From: Enterococcus florum | GTDB taxonomy: Bacteria > Bacillota > Bacilli > Lactobacillales > Enterococcaceae | DNA: 64,000 nucleotides | NCBI RefSeq assembly: GCF_004309355.1 | Contig: NZ_BJCC01000015.1 | Span: 124,001-188,000, forward strand | Direction: 5' to 3' | Shown here: one piece after another, positions 16,298 to 26,479 of the stretch | How positions within the stretch are numbered: the first letter of the stretch is position 1 | Layout: every line of letters starts with the position of its first letter | The notes under the pieces: model-generated | Seen by the model: only the letters and a program-made list of their open reading frames with translations | What the model was told of the DNA's origin: nothing | The model's database searches: none | Position numbers and translations under genes: made by a program

Positions 16298-16822
16298 CTA
16301 GTCCTCACTCAATTCTGCTCTTTTTTGCGACAGATCCGCTAATTGTTCAGGGGTCCAAGGCGAGTTTCTACGAAAATTGGTAAATTTGGTATCCTTCGTG
16401 TCACTCAAAATCAGCTCTTCGGTTTTTTGAACAGATTTATACAATTCGCGAGCTGAGGTCCGCAATGCCCCTTGCGAAAAGATCGTCCATTGTTCAGCCA
16501 GATCACTGGTGGCTACGGTGACCTGCGTCAGCCGATCATTCAGTTCCTTGGCTGTGCGCTCAATGTAACTGTCTGCGGTTTCATCCTCTTTGGTAAAAAT
16601 GACCGTCAGCTGATATTTTTGATAGCTTTTTTGAATTCCAGGCACCAGCTGTGCATCGAAAACGACAATAATCTCCAGTCCCTCGTATTTGGCATAATTA
16701 GACAGCCGCTGCAATAATGCTTCCCGGGCATCTTCTAAGCGGTCCTGTTTTTTTAACAAGGACAGCTCAGGCCAAGCACCGATCATATTGTAGCCGTCCA
16801 CCATCAACAATTTCTTCTTCAT
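16298..16822 (-). CDS. rae1: Ribosome-associated endoribonuclease Rae1 (YacP), NYN domain
   Basis: A 174-residue NYN/PIN-like nuclease. The N-terminal [17 protein letters not shown] carries the first catalytic Asp, IIVVFDAQLVPG the second, and DSYIERTAKEL with VATSDLAEQ the others. In Bacillus this protein enters the ribosomal A site and cuts mRNA. Its start overlaps the rlmB stop by one base (TAATG) and sigH follows, as in the Bacillus order. Confidence 0.9.
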   Translation of the reverse strand: MKKKLLMVDGYNMIGAWPELSLLKKQDRLEDAREALLQRLSNYAKYEGLEIIVVFDAQLVPGIQKSYQKYQLTVIFTKEDETADSYIERTAKELNDRLTQVTVATSDLAEQWTIFSQGALRTSARELYKSVQKTEELILSDTKDTKFTNFRRNSPWTPEQLADLSQKRAELSED

Positions 16823-17658
16823 TAGAGCTCACTTCGCTTTCGCAGAACCTCGTACATCAGCAGACTTGCTGCTACGCTGGCATTCAAGCTTTGCACGTGC
16901 CCGGTCATTGGGATCGTCACCATTTCGTCTACGTCCTTTTTCAGACCGGCACTCATGCCTTTACCCTCGTTGCCGATAATCAAGGCGATCGGGCCAGAAA
17001 CCTTCCATTGACGATAATCGGTCCCCTGCATGTCGGTACCAAACACCCAATAACCGGCTTCCTTCAAGTGTTTGATGGCTTGGCTCAAATTAGTCACTCG
17101 GGCGATTGGAACATATTCCACCGCACCTGTAGAAGCCTTCGTCACAACAGGCGTGATCCCTACCGAACGATGCTTTGGAATGATCACTCCACTGACACCG
17201 CTGGCATCTGCCGTCCGCAGAATTGAACCAAAATTGTGCGGGTCTTCCAGTCCATCAAGGATTAGTAAAAAGGGCGCTTCTGTGTTAGAAATAGTGTCAA
17301 GCAAGGTCTCCAGTGAAAGATATTCATACGGCGTAATCCCTAGAACGATTCCCTGATGGACCCCGCTGTCACTCAACTTGTCCAGCTTTTGTTTAGGTAC
17401 CCATTTGACCGGCACCGACTGCGCCTTGGCCAATTGCTTCAACTGCTCGATCTTCTCTCCGCGAGCATCCTCCAGCAGAAACAGCTTATTGCCTCGACCG
17501 GCTTGCAGTGCTTCCACACTTGCATGATGACCAAAAACGAAGTTATCGGCCTCCTGTCCCTCGGTCTGTTCAGGCTGACGTTTTGCCTCGTGCTTATTCC
17601 TCTGTTTTGATGGTTGTTTAGATTGATGCGTTGGATGTTTCCTGCGTTTATCCTTCAT
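16822..17658 (-). CDS. rlmB: 23S rRNA (guanosine-2251-2'-O)-methyltransferase RlmB
   Basis: A 278-residue SPOUT methyltransferase. A basic Lys/Arg/Gln-rich tail (about 1-35) precedes the substrate-binding domain ([20 protein letters not shown]). The trefoil-knot catalytic domain shows [30 protein letters not shown] and the [17 protein letters not shown] motif III at the C-terminus. It methylates a guanosine in the ribosomal P-loop. ATG 17658 was preferred over GTG 17667 as AGGTG is spaced 6 bases before it. It overlaps mrnC, as in the usual cysS-mrnC-rlmB order. Confidence 0.92.
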   Translation of the reverse strand: MKDKRRKHPTHQSKQPSKQRNKHEAKRQPEQTEGQEADNFVFGHHASVEALQAGRGNKLFLLEDARGEKIEQLKQLAKAQSVPVKWVPKQKLDKLSDSGVHQGIVLGITPYEYLSLETLLDTISNTEAPFLLILDGLEDPHNFGSILRTADASGVSGVIIPKHRSVGITPVVTKASTGAVEYVPIARVTNLSQAIKHLKEAGYWVFGTDMQGTDYRQWKVSGPIALIIGNEGKGMSAGLKKDVDEMVTIPMTGHVQSLNASVAASLLMYEVLRKRSEL

Positions 17659-18046
17659 CTGTTTCACCTACTTTCTTGATACACCATGTGATCAATTCTT
17701 CGACTCGGTCCTTTTCCTCCAGCAGATGCAAATAGCCCATGACGGCTTCGAAGCCTGTCGACATCCGATAGGTCATGATATCGGTATTTTTAGCCGATGT
17801 ATAGCTTTTCGCATTGCGGCCCCGCCGGTAAATGGCCATCTCTTCTTCGGTCAACAGTTCTTCTGCTTCCATTTGTCGGATCAGATCGGCCTGCGCCTTG
17901 GCGGACACATAGCGGGTCGCCATGTGGTGCAGCTTATTGGGCCGTGTTTGACCAGAACGAACGAGAAAATCCCGAATATAGGTCTCATAGATCGCATCGC
18001 CTACATAGGCCAAGGTCAATCCGCTCAATTGTTTATAATCTGTCAT
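17648..18046 (-). CDS. mrnC: Mini-ribonuclease III
   Basis: A 132-residue RNase III-type catalytic domain without a double-stranded RNA-binding domain. The active-site block is [18 protein letters not shown] (about residues 13-30), with [20 protein letters not shown] supplying the distal Asp/Glu metal ligands. It matures 23S rRNA ends. The ATG overlaps the cysS stop by one base (TAATG) and a GGAG site lies inside cysS. Confidence 0.93.
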   Translation of the reverse strand: MTDYKQLSGLTLAYVGDAIYETYIRDFLVRSGQTRPNKLHHMATRYVSAKAQADLIRQMEAEELLTEEEMAIYRRGRNAKSYTSAKNTDIMTYRMSTGFEAVMGYLHLLEEKDRVEELITWCIKKVGETDEG

Positions 18047-19455
18047 TAGGCTCTTCTCCACCGTGTTCCTTGAGGGGTATCCTCTAAAATGATGCCTTGC
18101 TCCTTCAGCTGGTCGCGAATCTCATCGCTACGGGCAAAGTTTTTGTCTTTACGAGCTTGGATGCGTTCCGCGATCAGCTGATCGACCTCTTCATCCAACA
18201 ATCCTTCTGCTTCAAACACGATCCCGAATACATCTAGTAAACGAGTGTATACATCGATGGCATAGGTCAAGACAGCAATAGAAACTTCTGATTCTTCGAT
18301 GTATTGATTGATCCATTTTGCCAGCTCGTAAACGACAGTGATTCCGTTAGCTGCATTAAAATCGTCGTCCATTTCTTCGACAAATCGCGTTTCCAATGCA
18401 TCAATAGCTTGGATTTTTTCTTGGTCACCAGTCAATTGTTCAACGGCGGTCTCTTTGCGGAATTCTGCATTTTCCAGCGTCGTTTTTAAACGCTGCAAAT
18501 TGACCTGAGCATCCTTCATCGTTGCTTCGCTGTAGCGGATCGGACGACGGTATTGTGTCGTGGCCATGAAAAAGCGCAGCACTTGAGGATCGATTTCTTG
18601 CACCATGTCATGCACCGTCACAAAGTTACCTAGCGATTTACTCATTTTTTCATCGTCCTCGCCAATGGTCACATAGCCATTGTGCATCCAGTAATTGGCA
18701 AATTTCTGGCCAGTTTTGGCCTCACTTTGAGCAATCTCATTCTCATGATGGGGAAATTCCAAATCCTGACCGCCGCCATGGATGTCGATCGTGTCGCCCA
18801 AATGTTTAGTAGCCATCACTGAGCATTCAATGTGCCAGCCAGGACGGCCCTTGCCCCAAGGTGACTCCCATGAGATTTCATCTGGCTTCGCAGACTTCCA
18901 CAAAGCAAAATCCAACGGATCTTCTTTTTGCAGTTGCTCCGCTCCGGTTCGTTGACTGGCACCGATTTCCAGCTCGTCAATGGACTGGTCGCTCAGCTCG
19001 CCATAATCATTGAACTTTCGCGTGCGATAATAGACATCCCCTTCTGCTTCGTAGGCGTAACCTTTTTCGATCAGCACTGCGATAAAGTCGATAATATCTG
19101 GGATATGGTTCATTACCCGCGGATGCAGCGTTGCGGGTTTCACATTCAATGCCTGCGTATCCTCCTCGAAAGCCGCAATAAAGCGATCCGCCACTTCGGG
19201 TGCAGTGATCGATAATTCCTTCGCAGCCTTGATGATCTTGTCATCCACATCGGTAAAATTCGAGACATAGTTTACATCGTAGCCGCGGTATTCAAAATAG
19301 CGGCGGATCGTATCAAATGCAATCGTACTGCGGGCATTTCCGATATGGATATAGTTGTAGACGGTCGGTCCGCAGACATACATGCGCACCTTGCCTTCTT
19401 CGATTGGTGTAAAAACTTCTTTTTCACGTGTTAATGTGTTGTAAATTTCAATCAT
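18046..19455 (-). CDS. cysS: Cysteinyl-tRNA synthetase
   Basis: A 469-residue class I synthetase. YIHIGNARS is the HIGH motif (about residue 37). CGPTVYN (Cys28), GWHIECSVM and FPHHENE supply the zinc ligands used to select cysteine. [12 protein letters not shown] is the KMSKS loop (about residue 270). The C-terminal domain ends [14 protein letters not shown] 19455 is selected since AGAAGG precedes it by 6 bases and it overlaps the end of cysE. Expression with cysE is governed by the upstream cysteine T-box. Confidence 0.97.
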   Translation of the reverse strand: MIEIYNTLTREKEVFTPIEEGKVRMYVCGPTVYNYIHIGNARSTIAFDTIRRYFEYRGYDVNYVSNFTDVDDKIIKAAKELSITAPEVADRFIAAFEEDTQALNVKPATLHPRVMNHIPDIIDFIAVLIEKGYAYEAEGDVYYRTRKFNDYGELSDQSIDELEIGASQRTGAEQLQKEDPLDFALWKSAKPDEISWESPWGKGRPGWHIECSVMATKHLGDTIDIHGGGQDLEFPHHENEIAQSEAKTGQKFANYWMHNGYVTIGEDDEKMSKSLGNFVTVHDMVQEIDPQVLRFFMATTQYRRPIRYSEATMKDAQVNLQRLKTTLENAEFRKETAVEQLTGDQEKIQAIDALETRFVEEMDDDFNAANGITVVYELAKWINQYIEESEVSIAVLTYAIDVYTRLLDVFGIVFEAEGLLDEEVDQLIAERIQARKDKNFARSDEIRDQLKEQGIILEDTPQGTRWRRA

Positions 19456-19981
19456 GTTGAACCTTCTTTCCATGAATTCTGACTATTTTTGCTGGAATTC
19501 CCACTGCGGTCGCATGGTCAGGAATATCGTTTAAAACAACGGCCCCTGCACCGATTTTTGCATAACGTCCAATTTCGATCGGTCCCAAGATCTGCGCATT
19601 GGCGGAGATAAAGGCTCCTTTGCGTACCGTCGGGTGACGCTTCCCTTTATCTTTTCCGGTTCCGCCCAGGGTCACTCCATGGAACATCACGACGTTTTCT
19701 TCGATTTCTGCCGTTTCTCCGATCACAACTCCCGATCCGTGATCAATAAACACTCCGTTGGCGATCTTCGCTCCCGGATGAATCTCAATGCCGGTCAGAA
19801 ACCGCCAAAATTGTGAGTGAATCCGTGCCAGCAGGAAAAGCTTTTGCTGGTACAAAAAATGCGACACCTTGTGAAAAAACAATGCATGAACTCCCGGATA
19901 GGTCAATACCGCTTCCACACTCGATTTGACTGCCGGGTCATTTCGTTTGACCGCTTCGATCGTCTCTTTCCACCATCCCAT
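19448..19981 (-). CDS. cysE: Serine O-acetyltransferase
   Basis: A 177-residue SAT making O-acetylserine from serine and acetyl-CoA, the first step of cysteine synthesis. After an N-terminal helical part ([20 protein letters not shown]) comes the left-handed beta-helix of hexapeptide repeats ([57 protein letters not shown]), which holds the active-site His. It is shorter at the N-terminus than the E. coli enzyme, as is normal in Firmicutes. ATG 19981 follows GGAGAG. It is first in the cysE-cysS-mrnC-rlmB run behind a T-box. Confidence 0.96.
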   Translation of the reverse strand: MGWWKETIEAVKRNDPAVKSSVEAVLTYPGVHALFFHKVSHFLYQQKLFLLARIHSQFWRFLTGIEIHPGAKIANGVFIDHGSGVVIGETAEIEENVVMFHGVTLGGTGKDKGKRHPTVRKGAFISANAQILGPIEIGRYAKIGAGAVVLNDIPDHATAVGIPAKIVRIHGKKVQHD

Positions 19982-20274
19982 TTTAATCTCTCCTCTCCTG
20001 TGAAACAATAAATAACTCCTTCAACCCTGTATGTATCCTTGACACTCAGACTCGCTGTGACGGCAGACTGAGTGCTGATCAACGGTGTAGTGATCTGTCG
20101 GTCTATTCAAAAGATTTCATATCCTATAATCTCCTAAACATTAAACTGACAGCTACTTTATACGATAGATATTCATTTTTCACCACGCAGCTCACTATGT
20201 TAAGCAATGCACACAACTATTCACTAATCCGTTCAATAGATTTTGTATTATGCATATTGTGAAAAGCATACTTG
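19982..20274 (-). other. 293-base segment between T-box terminator and cysE
   Basis: This is unusually long for a T-box leader, where the gene normally follows the terminator closely. It contains a CACTCAG/CTGAGTG hairpin (20043-20074) with no T tail, and two tiny open frames. One is a five-codon frame (MKSFE, about 20115-20132) behind AGGAGATTATAGGAT. The other is a 24-codon frame rich in Cys and hydrophobic residues (MLFTICIIQNLLNGLVNSCV...) that has no ribosome site. I do not call a gene here. Confidence 0.4.
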
Positions 20275-20499
20275 ATAAAAAAAGCGTCTTTTTGAGTTGC
20301 CTCAAAAAGACGCTTTTGCGTGGTTCCACTTTTGTTCGCAGCAGTGTGCTGCCTCGGTACGGGTAACGGTCGCCGCCGTTTCTGACTACATGTCGTCAGA
20401 ACCACTCCAAGATGCATTTCACAGAATCTCGCCCAGCCGCTTGCACCACCCGCGACCTCTCTGTCAAGCAAGACCTCTGCTACTTCTTCTTTTCGTTGT
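20275..20499 (-). ncRNA. T-box riboswitch (cysteine) controlling cysE-cysS
   Basis: Read on the minus strand, the segment after gltX has Stem I sequence features (GACAGAGAGGTCGCGGGTGG). The specifier context GAAATGCATCTTGGAG places a UGC (Cys) codon at 20415-20417. The T-box AGTGGAACCACGC lies at 20319-20331. An intrinsic terminator of 17 bp (20281-20297 with 20302-20318) and a T run follow. Uncharged tRNA-Cys would pair with the specifier and the T-box, favour the antiterminator and allow transcription of cysE and cysS. Confidence 0.9.
20276..20318 (-). terminator. T-box intrinsic terminator
   Basis: The left arm AAAAGCGTCTTTTTGAG and right arm CTCAAAAAGACGCTTTT pair perfectly around a 4-base loop. 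T residues follow on the minus strand. Confidence 0.9.
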
Positions 20500-20501
20500 G
20501 T

Positions 20502-21959
20502 TTACATTACTTGATTCAAATGAGCCAAAGATTTCTCTCTGCCTAGTAATTCGACTGTTTCTGGCAATTCTGGTCCGTGGGTCACTCCGCTGACGGCTAC
20601 CCGAATTGGCATCCAAAGGTTTTTGCCTTTAATCCCAGTTTCTTTTTGAACGGCCTTGATGGCTGCCAGGACACTCGCAGCATCGACGATTTCCATATCT
20701 TCCAGCTGTTGTTTAAAGGCACTCAGCACGGTAGGAACCGTTTCGTCTGCTAAAACAGCTTGAGCCGCTTCGTCCAACACAGGATGTTCTTCGAAGAACA
20801 GGTTGGAAACTTCCACGATCTCTGCCGCATAGCTCATTTGCGGTTGGTATAACCCAACGACGCGTTTGACCCATTCTTTGCGCTCTGCGCTGGGTGCTTC
20901 TTCTACTTTGTCTGCCTTAATCAAAAATGGCAGGCATAATTCCGTTAAGGCACCCAGGTCCATGTCCTTGATGTAAGTGTTGTTGACCCATTCCAGTTTC
21001 TTTTGGTCAAAGGCTGCTGGTGATTTGCTCAAACGTTTAGTATCAAACATTTTGATTAATTCCGCTTGTGAGAAGATTTCTTCTTCCCCAACCGGTGACC
21101 AGCCTAATAAGGCAATAAAGTTGAACATCGCTTCTGGCAGGTAACCTAATTCACGGTATTGTTCGATAAATTGCAGGATCGAACCATCGCGCTTGCTCAA
21201 TTTTTTCCCTGTTTCGCTGTTGATGATCAGCGTCATGTGTCCAAATTCAGGACGCTTCCAGCCAAAGGCATCGTAGATCATCAATTGTTTCGGCGTATTG
21301 GCGATATGATCGTCGCCTCGCAACACATGGGTGATCTTCATCATGTGGTCATCGACTGCCACAGCAAAATTGTAGGTGGGCATGCCGTCGCGTTTTTGGA
21401 TCACGAAGTCGCCGCCAACGTTGTCAGATTCGAAATTGATCTCGCCTTTGACCATGTCATTGAAGCTGTACGTCGTATTGCGCGGCACACGGAAACGAAT
21501 CACTGGTTCGAGTCCTTGTGCTTCTTTTTCCGCTTGCTCTTCCGGCGTCAGGCTGGCACATTTCCCGCCATAATGCGGCATTTCACCACGCGCACGCTGC
21601 GCTTCACGCTCGGCCTCCAGCTCTTCTTCTGTACAGTAGCATTTATACGCCAAATTGCTGGCCAATAGCTGATCGATCAGCGGTTGATAAATGTCTTTGC
21701 GTTCGGATTGACGATATGGGCCGTACTCTCCCGGATTGTTAGGTGATTCATCCCAGTCGATTCCTAGCCAAGCCAAGTTTTCCAGCTGGCTCTTTTCGCC
21801 GTCTGCGATGTTGCGTTTTTGGTCAGTATCCTCGATTCGGATAATAAATTCACCGTCATTGTGACGTGCGAATAAATAGTTGAATAACGCTGTTCGGGCA
21901 TTTCCAATATGCAAATGTCCTGTTGGACTTGGTGCATAACGCACACGAATTTTTGACAT
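20502..21959 (-). CDS. gltX: Glutamyl-tRNA synthetase
   Basis: A 485-residue class I synthetase. [20 protein letters not shown] holds the HIGH motif (about residues 6-25), and [13 protein letters not shown] is the KMSKS-type loop (about residue 253). The C-terminal alpha-helical anticodon-binding domain is full length. In most Firmicutes one such enzyme charges both tRNA-Glu and tRNA-Gln, with Gat amidotransferase correcting the latter. It sits between yacL and the cysE T-box, as in Bacillus. Confidence 0.97.
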   Translation of the reverse strand: MSKIRVRYAPSPTGHLHIGNARTALFNYLFARHNDGEFIIRIEDTDQKRNIADGEKSQLENLAWLGIDWDESPNNPGEYGPYRQSERKDIYQPLIDQLLASNLAYKCYCTEEELEAEREAQRARGEMPHYGGKCASLTPEEQAEKEAQGLEPVIRFRVPRNTTYSFNDMVKGEINFESDNVGGDFVIQKRDGMPTYNFAVAVDDHMMKITHVLRGDDHIANTPKQLMIYDAFGWKRPEFGHMTLIINSETGKKLSKRDGSILQFIEQYRELGYLPEAMFNFIALLGWSPVGEEEIFSQAELIKMFDTKRLSKSPAAFDQKKLEWVNNTYIKDMDLGALTELCLPFLIKADKVEEAPSAERKEWVKRVVGLYQPQMSYAAEIVEVSNLFFEEHPVLDEAAQAVLADETVPTVLSAFKQQLEDMEIVDAASVLAAIKAVQKETGIKGKNLWMPIRVAVSGVTHGPELPETVELLGREKSLAHLNQVM

Positions 21960-22055
21960 ATAGCTTCCTCTTTCCCACTTATTAGCAAATTTTTGAAACC
22001 TGCTATTCAGCTAAAATTGTACAATCAAACCCTCTATTAGTAAAGGGGACAATCC

Positions 22056-23207
22056 TTACTTCTTCTTATCTGTCTGATATTCGATTTTCTTTTCAGGTGA
22101 ATCGTCTTTGATATTGCGACCAGAATGGGCTGGCTTCGCGAAAATCATGCGCCCTGCAGCCGTCTGCAAAGCACTTGTTACGACCACTTCAATGTGTTCA
22201 TTCATGTAATGCTGTCCGTCCTCGACAACGACCATCGTGCCGTCGTCCAGATAAGCGACTCCTTGCTGTCTTTCTGTTCCGGCCTTCACAACCAGAACAT
22301 TCATATTTTCACCTGGAATCACTACCGGTTTCACTGCATTTGCCAAGGCATTAATGTTTAGCACCGCCACATTTTGAAACTCAGAAACTTTGTTCAGGTT
22401 GTAATCGTTGGTCACAATCACGCCATCCAATAGTTTAGCCAGCTTGATCAGCTTGCTGTCGACCTCGTTGATATCTTCAAAGTCGCCTTCGTACATCTCC
22501 ACAGCGATCCCTTCTTCTTTTTGCAGCGCGTTCAAGATATCGAGACCACGCCGTCCCCGAACCCGTTTCAAGCTGTCTCCTGAGTCCGCAATATATTGCA
22601 GCTCATACAACACAAAATTAGGAATCAGCAGGACGCCTTCTAAAAAGCCTGTCTTGGCAATGTCATAGATCCGACCGTCAATAATCACACTGGTATCCAA
22701 AATCTTATACTTATGGAAATGGTCGCCTGCTTTGCGTTCCAGCATCTCCCCTTCTGAAGGCTCTGTTTTCTTAGAACGCGGCGTCAGCATTTTCTTCCAC
22801 TCATCGATCCGGGTGGTTCCTACACGGAAACCCAAGTACCCCATCAGGATCATCACCAATACCGGCAGGGCACTATTGACCACCGGAATATTGACGTTGT
22901 ACAGCGGATTCGATACGAAAAGTCCTAACGTAAGACCAATGATCGTTCCAACTGCCCCAAATAATAAATAAGTTAAGCTAAATTCGTTTAATTGTTTTTC
23001 AATTGCTTTGATACCAGTTGAAATAGGCTCGACGATGATCAAAGATAATAATGAAAAAATAATGGCACCAATCAGACCGTTCGTCAATGAATTATTCAAC
23101 CAAAAATTGTCTGTTTGTCCTATTGCCATCCATGCAGCAGGCAGCAAGGTGATGCCCATACTGATTCCCACTAAGACAATAATGACGGTTAACACACGCT
23201 TTTGCAT
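22056..23207 (-). CDS. yacL: PIN/TRAM domain membrane protein YacL
   Basis: A 383-residue protein with four N-terminal membrane helices (about residues 1-125). A cytoplasmic PIN nuclease domain follows: KILDTSVIIDGRIYDIAKTG has the first acidic residues, GVIVTNDYNLNKVSE the later ones. It ends with a TRAM RNA-binding domain (PVVIPGENMNVLVVKAGTER, then GVAYLDDGTMVVVEDGQHYM). Predicted to be a membrane-bound ribonuclease. GGAGGGAAGTT precedes ATG 23207. It lies between radA and gltX, the usual place. Confidence 0.92.
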   Translation of the reverse strand: MQKRVLTVIIVLVGISMGITLLPAAWMAIGQTDNFWLNNSLTNGLIGAIIFSLLSLIIVEPISTGIKAIEKQLNEFSLTYLLFGAVGTIIGLTLGLFVSNPLYNVNIPVVNSALPVLVMILMGYLGFRVGTTRIDEWKKMLTPRSKKTEPSEGEMLERKAGDHFHKYKILDTSVIIDGRIYDIAKTGFLEGVLLIPNFVLYELQYIADSGDSLKRVRGRRGLDILNALQKEEGIAVEMYEGDFEDINEVDSKLIKLAKLLDGVIVTNDYNLNKVSEFQNVAVLNINALANAVKPVVIPGENMNVLVVKAGTERQQGVAYLDDGTMVVVEDGQHYMNEHIEVVVTSALQTAAGRMIFAKPAHSGRNIKDDSPEKKIEYQTDKKK

Positions 23208-23284
23208 AACTTCCCTCCTCATTCTTCTTGATTATTACTATTTCTGGAAAAACAAGACCGTTATCCTGCTTCCAGCAAGCTAAG

Positions 23285-23325
23285 TTCTAAAAACGAACAT
23301 CTTAGATTGATCTTCGTTTTTAGAA
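23285..23325 (-). terminator. Stem-loop between radA and yacL
   Basis: TTCTAAAAACGAA (23285-23297) and TTCGTTTTTAGAA (23313-23325) pair perfectly across a 15-base loop. The T run is inside the arm, so termination may be partial. Confidence 0.55.
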
Positions 23326-23339
23326 GCTGCGGTTAACAG

Positions 23340-24719
23340 TTACTTAAATACTTTTCGCAAGGTTTCGCCGATCGTTGCAACCGGGACCAGCTCGATGCCC
23401 TTAGGCGCTTTCCAATCTCCAAGGTTGTTTTTTGGCAGGTAAATTTTTTTGAAGCCCAGCTTCTCCGCTTCCTTGACTCGTTGTTCGATGCTGTTGACCC
23501 GGCGAATCTCTCCTGTCAAACCGATTTCACCGATGAAGCATTCGGTGGCCGCGGTGCCCTTTTCCTTGTAGCTTGAAGCGATCGAGACTGCCACCGCTAA
23601 ATCGATCGCCGGTTCATTCAGTTTGACTCCGCCAGCGGCTTTCAAAAAGGCATCCTGATTTTGCAACAGCAGGCCAGCTCGTTTCTCCAGCACGGCCATG
23701 ATCAGCGAGATGCGATTAAAATCCAGACCTGTTGTCGTTCGTTTGGCATTGCCAAACACGGTCGGGGTCACTAATGCCTGCACCTCGACCAAAATAGGAC
23801 GGCTGCCCTCCATTGCGACGACGATGGCTGACCCGGTCGCCCCTTCCAGACGCTCCTCTAAGAAGACCTGAGAGGGATTGGCCACCTCGACTAAGCCCTG
23901 CTCTCGCATTTCAAAAATACCGATCTCGTTGGTCGAGCCGAAGCGGTTTTTGACGGCCCGCAAAATTCGAAAACTGTGGTGCTTTTCGCCCTCAAAATAC
24001 AAAACCGTATCCACCATATGCTCCAGCATTCGCGGCCCTGCAATATTTCCTTCCTTGGTCACGTGGCCCACAATAAAAATCGCGATGCCGTTGGTTTTTG
24101 CCAGCTTCAACAGCTCTGCCGTCGTTTCACGGACTTGGCTGACCGACCCAGCCACACTGGAAATATCCGGCTGGGTCATCGTTTGGATCGAGTCGATGAT
24201 CACAAATTCGGGTTTTAAATTCTCAATGGTTCGGCTGATCTCCCCCATGTCAGTTTCCGGATACAAATAGAAATCGGTCTCGCTGGAGCCCAGCCGTTCG
24301 GCACGCAGCTTGATCTGCTGCGCACTTTCCTCACCTGACACGTACAGTACTTTGCCGCCTGTTGCTGCCAGCTGGTGTGAAACCTGCAGCAGCAACGTTG
24401 ATTTCCCGATCCCGGGATCTCCGCCAATCAATACCAGCGAGCCGGGAACGACTCCGCCGCCCAGCACTCGATTCAATTCAGCCAAGTCGGTCTGAATACG
24501 GGTCTCTTTTCTGAAAACCACGTCCTTCAGCATCAAAGGCTGCGCCTTTTCTCCTGTCAGGCTGACCCGGCTGCGGCGATCATCTGTATCTTGGATAATC
24601 TCTTCCACGATCGTGTTCCATTTTCCACAGTTGGGACAACGACCTAAGTACTTTGGCGAAACATAGCCGCATTCTTGGCAAACGAATTGTGTTTTGGCTT
24701 TCTTTGCCACACTTTCCAC
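23340..24719 (-). CDS. radA: DNA repair protein RadA
   Basis: A 459-residue RecA-related ATPase that helps branch migration in recombination. It has a C4 zinc finger at the N-terminus (C14, C17, C28, C31 in [21 protein letters not shown]), Walker [13 protein letters not shown], and the RadA-specific KNRFG motif. The C-terminal Lon-like domain includes [20 protein letters not shown]. It follows dut by 21 bases, so the two are co-transcribed. Confidence 0.96.
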   Translation of the reverse strand: MESVAKKAKTQFVCQECGYVSPKYLGRCPNCGKWNTIVEEIIQDTDDRRSRVSLTGEKAQPLMLKDVVFRKETRIQTDLAELNRVLGGGVVPGSLVLIGGDPGIGKSTLLLQVSHQLAATGGKVLYVSGEESAQQIKLRAERLGSSETDFYLYPETDMGEISRTIENLKPEFVIIDSIQTMTQPDISSVAGSVSQVRETTAELLKLAKTNGIAIFIVGHVTKEGNIAGPRMLEHMVDTVLYFEGEKHHSFRILRAVKNRFGSTNEIGIFEMREQGLVEVANPSQVFLEERLEGATGSAIVVAMEGSRPILVEVQALVTPTVFGNAKRTTTGLDFNRISLIMAVLEKRAGLLLQNQDAFLKAAGGVKLNEPAIDLAVAVSIASSYKEKGTAATECFIGEIGLTGEIRRVNSIEQRVKEAEKLGFKKIYLPKNNLGDWKAPKGIELVPVATIGETLRKVFK

Positions 24720-24740
24720 CTCTTTGATTTTAACATAGAA

Positions 24741-25253
24741 CTAGTTATTTTGGTTGGTTCCAGATGAGCCGAAGCCGCCAGAACGTTCCATGGAAGACTG
24801 ATCGCCGTCTGCTTTTAAAAACGGCAGGAAAATCCCTTGCCCGATGCGCTCTCCCTTTTTGATCGTCACATCTGTCAGACCAAAATTCGTGAACTGAAAC
24901 ATAATGTGCCCTTCGTTGTCTGGATTGTTATAATAGTCGCTGTCGATCACGCCCACTCCGTTGCTCAAACTTAAAAAGCGTTTCAACGGATTGCTGGAGC
25001 GGTTCGCCAGCTGCAAATATTCATCTTCACCCATGTAAGCCTTAATCCCGGTCGGTACCAGTACCGGCTTCATGATTTTCTGACTTTGTTCCTCTCCTGA
25101 AACGTGCTGGAAAAGCTGCTTCCAAAAAGCGGGGATCACGATGTCTGCTGCTGCCTCAAAATCGTAGCCAGCGGCATGTCGCGTTGCTCGTTGCGGCACT
25201 TGGATGTTTTGGTCCTGATATGCTGAAATAACTTCAAATCCTCTTTTTTTCAT
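24741..25253 (-). CDS. dut: dUTP diphosphatase
   Basis: A 170-residue trimeric dUTPase that hydrolyses dUTP to dUMP and keeps uracil out of DNA. The five motifs are visible: AGYDFEAA (motif 1), LANRSSNPLK (2), NGVGVIDSDYYNN (3, uracil pocket), KKGERIGQGIF (4) and RSGGFGSSG (5, phosphate loop). An insert of about 30 residues between motifs 1 and 2 (WKQLFQHVSGEEQSQKIMK) is typical of enterococcal and phage-like forms. Confidence 0.93.
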   Translation of the reverse strand: MKKRGFEVISAYQDQNIQVPQRATRHAAGYDFEAAADIVIPAFWKQLFQHVSGEEQSQKIMKPVLVPTGIKAYMGEDEYLQLANRSSNPLKRFLSLSNGVGVIDSDYYNNPDNEGHIMFQFTNFGLTDVTIKKGERIGQGIFLPFLKADGDQSSMERSGGFGSSGTNQNN

Positions 25254-25444
25254 TGGTTGCTCCTTAAAAAAATTATAGTGTTATTCTACCATAGAGCAGA
25301 TCGCTTTATGAAAATGTTTTGGGAAAACTATATGGAAATTTAGTGAATTTTTTTTGCAGTCTGCACAAGTGTTCTTTTTTGCCTCGCATTCCCTGCCAAA
25401 AATAAGGAAAATGATTGTTTTGATCACGTTTTTTTACTACCACT

Positions 25445-25473
25445 AGAAAAGGGCAGAACCACGTTCTACCCTT
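25445..25473 (-). terminator. Terminator after the CDF gene
   Basis: AAGGGCAGAAC (25449-25459) pairs with GTTCTACCCTT (25463-25473) with one mismatch. TTTTC follows on the minus strand. The stem overlaps the CDF stop codon. Confidence 0.65.
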
Positions 25474-26398
25474 CGCGATGATAATTCGGATCAAATTCAT
25501 CCGTTTCAATGTAAATATACGCCTTTTTGCCGGTAAGCGACTGGCGAATGTCTTGCTCGATCCGATTAATTACCTGATAGCTGATGGCCTCAAAAGGGTC
25601 TTGAATGTCGATTTTGGCTGCTACCAGAATCTCGACCGGACTCAAATGAACGGTCTTCACATCGATCAGCTTTTTGACCTCTTGACGGTCAAAGGCTTGC
25701 TTGATCAGCCGCAGATCAGAAGCAGCGACACTTTCACCGATCAACAAACTGTAAAATTCTCTGGCCAAAAAGATTGAAGCCAGAAGCAGCATCATCCCGA
25801 TCAATAATCCGCTCAACGCATCGAACATCGGATTGCCGGTAAAGGTGGTCAGCAGGGTTCCGATGATCGCCAAAACCAGCCCAATCACCGCACAAAAATC
25901 TTCGGTAAAAATAATCAGGATTTCACTGTGGCGACTTTCTCGCAAAAAACGGCGAATCGGCAGTTTCTCTGTATTCAGCTCCCTAATCTCCTTGATCGCC
26001 ACCCGCAAAGAACTGCCCTCGATCAAAATTCCGAAGATCAAAATGATCAGCACGATCCAAGGATTGTCGACTTCGTGGTTGGGATGGAACAGCTTTTCCA
26101 ATGCCTCCATGATCCCCAGCGCACCCCCGCCGAAAAACAGCATCATCGCTACGATGGTACTGAAAAAGTATTTTGCCCGACCCTCGCCAAATTGATGCAG
26201 CTCGCTTTGCCCACGGCCAGCCCGCTTTTCGCCAAAAATCAGCAACACTTGATTGCTGCAGTCCACGACACTATGAATGCTTTCATTCAGCATCGCCGCA
26301 CTGCCGCTAAGCGCATATCCGACAAATTTACTGACGGCCACCAGCAGGTTGGCTGCCAGTGCAGCAAGAACCGCAGTCGATCCGCTTTTCTTTTCCAT
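25466..26398 (-). CDS. Cation diffusion facilitator (CDF) family transporter
   Basis: A 310-residue CDF protein, usually a homodimeric metal/proton antiporter in the membrane. The helix-2 metal site HSVVDCSNQ (H-x3-D) is present. The helix-5 equivalent reads TEDFCAVIGL, where a Glu replaces the usual His (E-D instead of H-x3-D), so metal preference may differ from Zn-type members. A C-terminal cytoplasmic domain (about 215-310) follows. ATG 26398 is chosen with GGAGAG upstream; an in-frame GTG three codons earlier is possible. It lies next to, but not in, the crt operon. Confidence 0.85.
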   Translation of the reverse strand: MEKKSGSTAVLAALAANLLVAVSKFVGYALSGSAAMLNESIHSVVDCSNQVLLIFGEKRAGRGQSELHQFGEGRAKYFFSTIVAMMLFFGGGALGIMEALEKLFHPNHEVDNPWIVLIILIFGILIEGSSLRVAIKEIRELNTEKLPIRRFLRESRHSEILIIFTEDFCAVIGLVLAIIGTLLTTFTGNPMFDALSGLLIGMMLLLASIFLAREFYSLLIGESVAASDLRLIKQAFDRQEVKKLIDVKTVHLSPVEILVAAKIDIQDPFEAISYQVINRIEQDIRQSLTGKKAYIYIETDEFDPNYHREG

Positions 26399-26445
26399 GA
26401 CGTTCACTTCTCTCCACAGTTTCCCTTTCATTATATACTAGAAGC

Positions 26446-26473
26446 ACAAAAAGAGCGGCTTTCACCGCTCCAA
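26446..26473 (-). terminator. Terminator of the crt operon
   Basis: GAGCGGC (26453-26459) and GCCGCTC on the opposite arm (ending 26470) form a GC-rich stem. TTTTTG follows on the minus strand, right after the tetR stop. Confidence 0.75.
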
Positions 26474-26479
26474 GAAGTG

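Noticed and set aside
20042-20074. CACTCAG/CTGAGTG hairpin as a second terminator before cysE
   Set aside because: No T run follows it on the minus strand.
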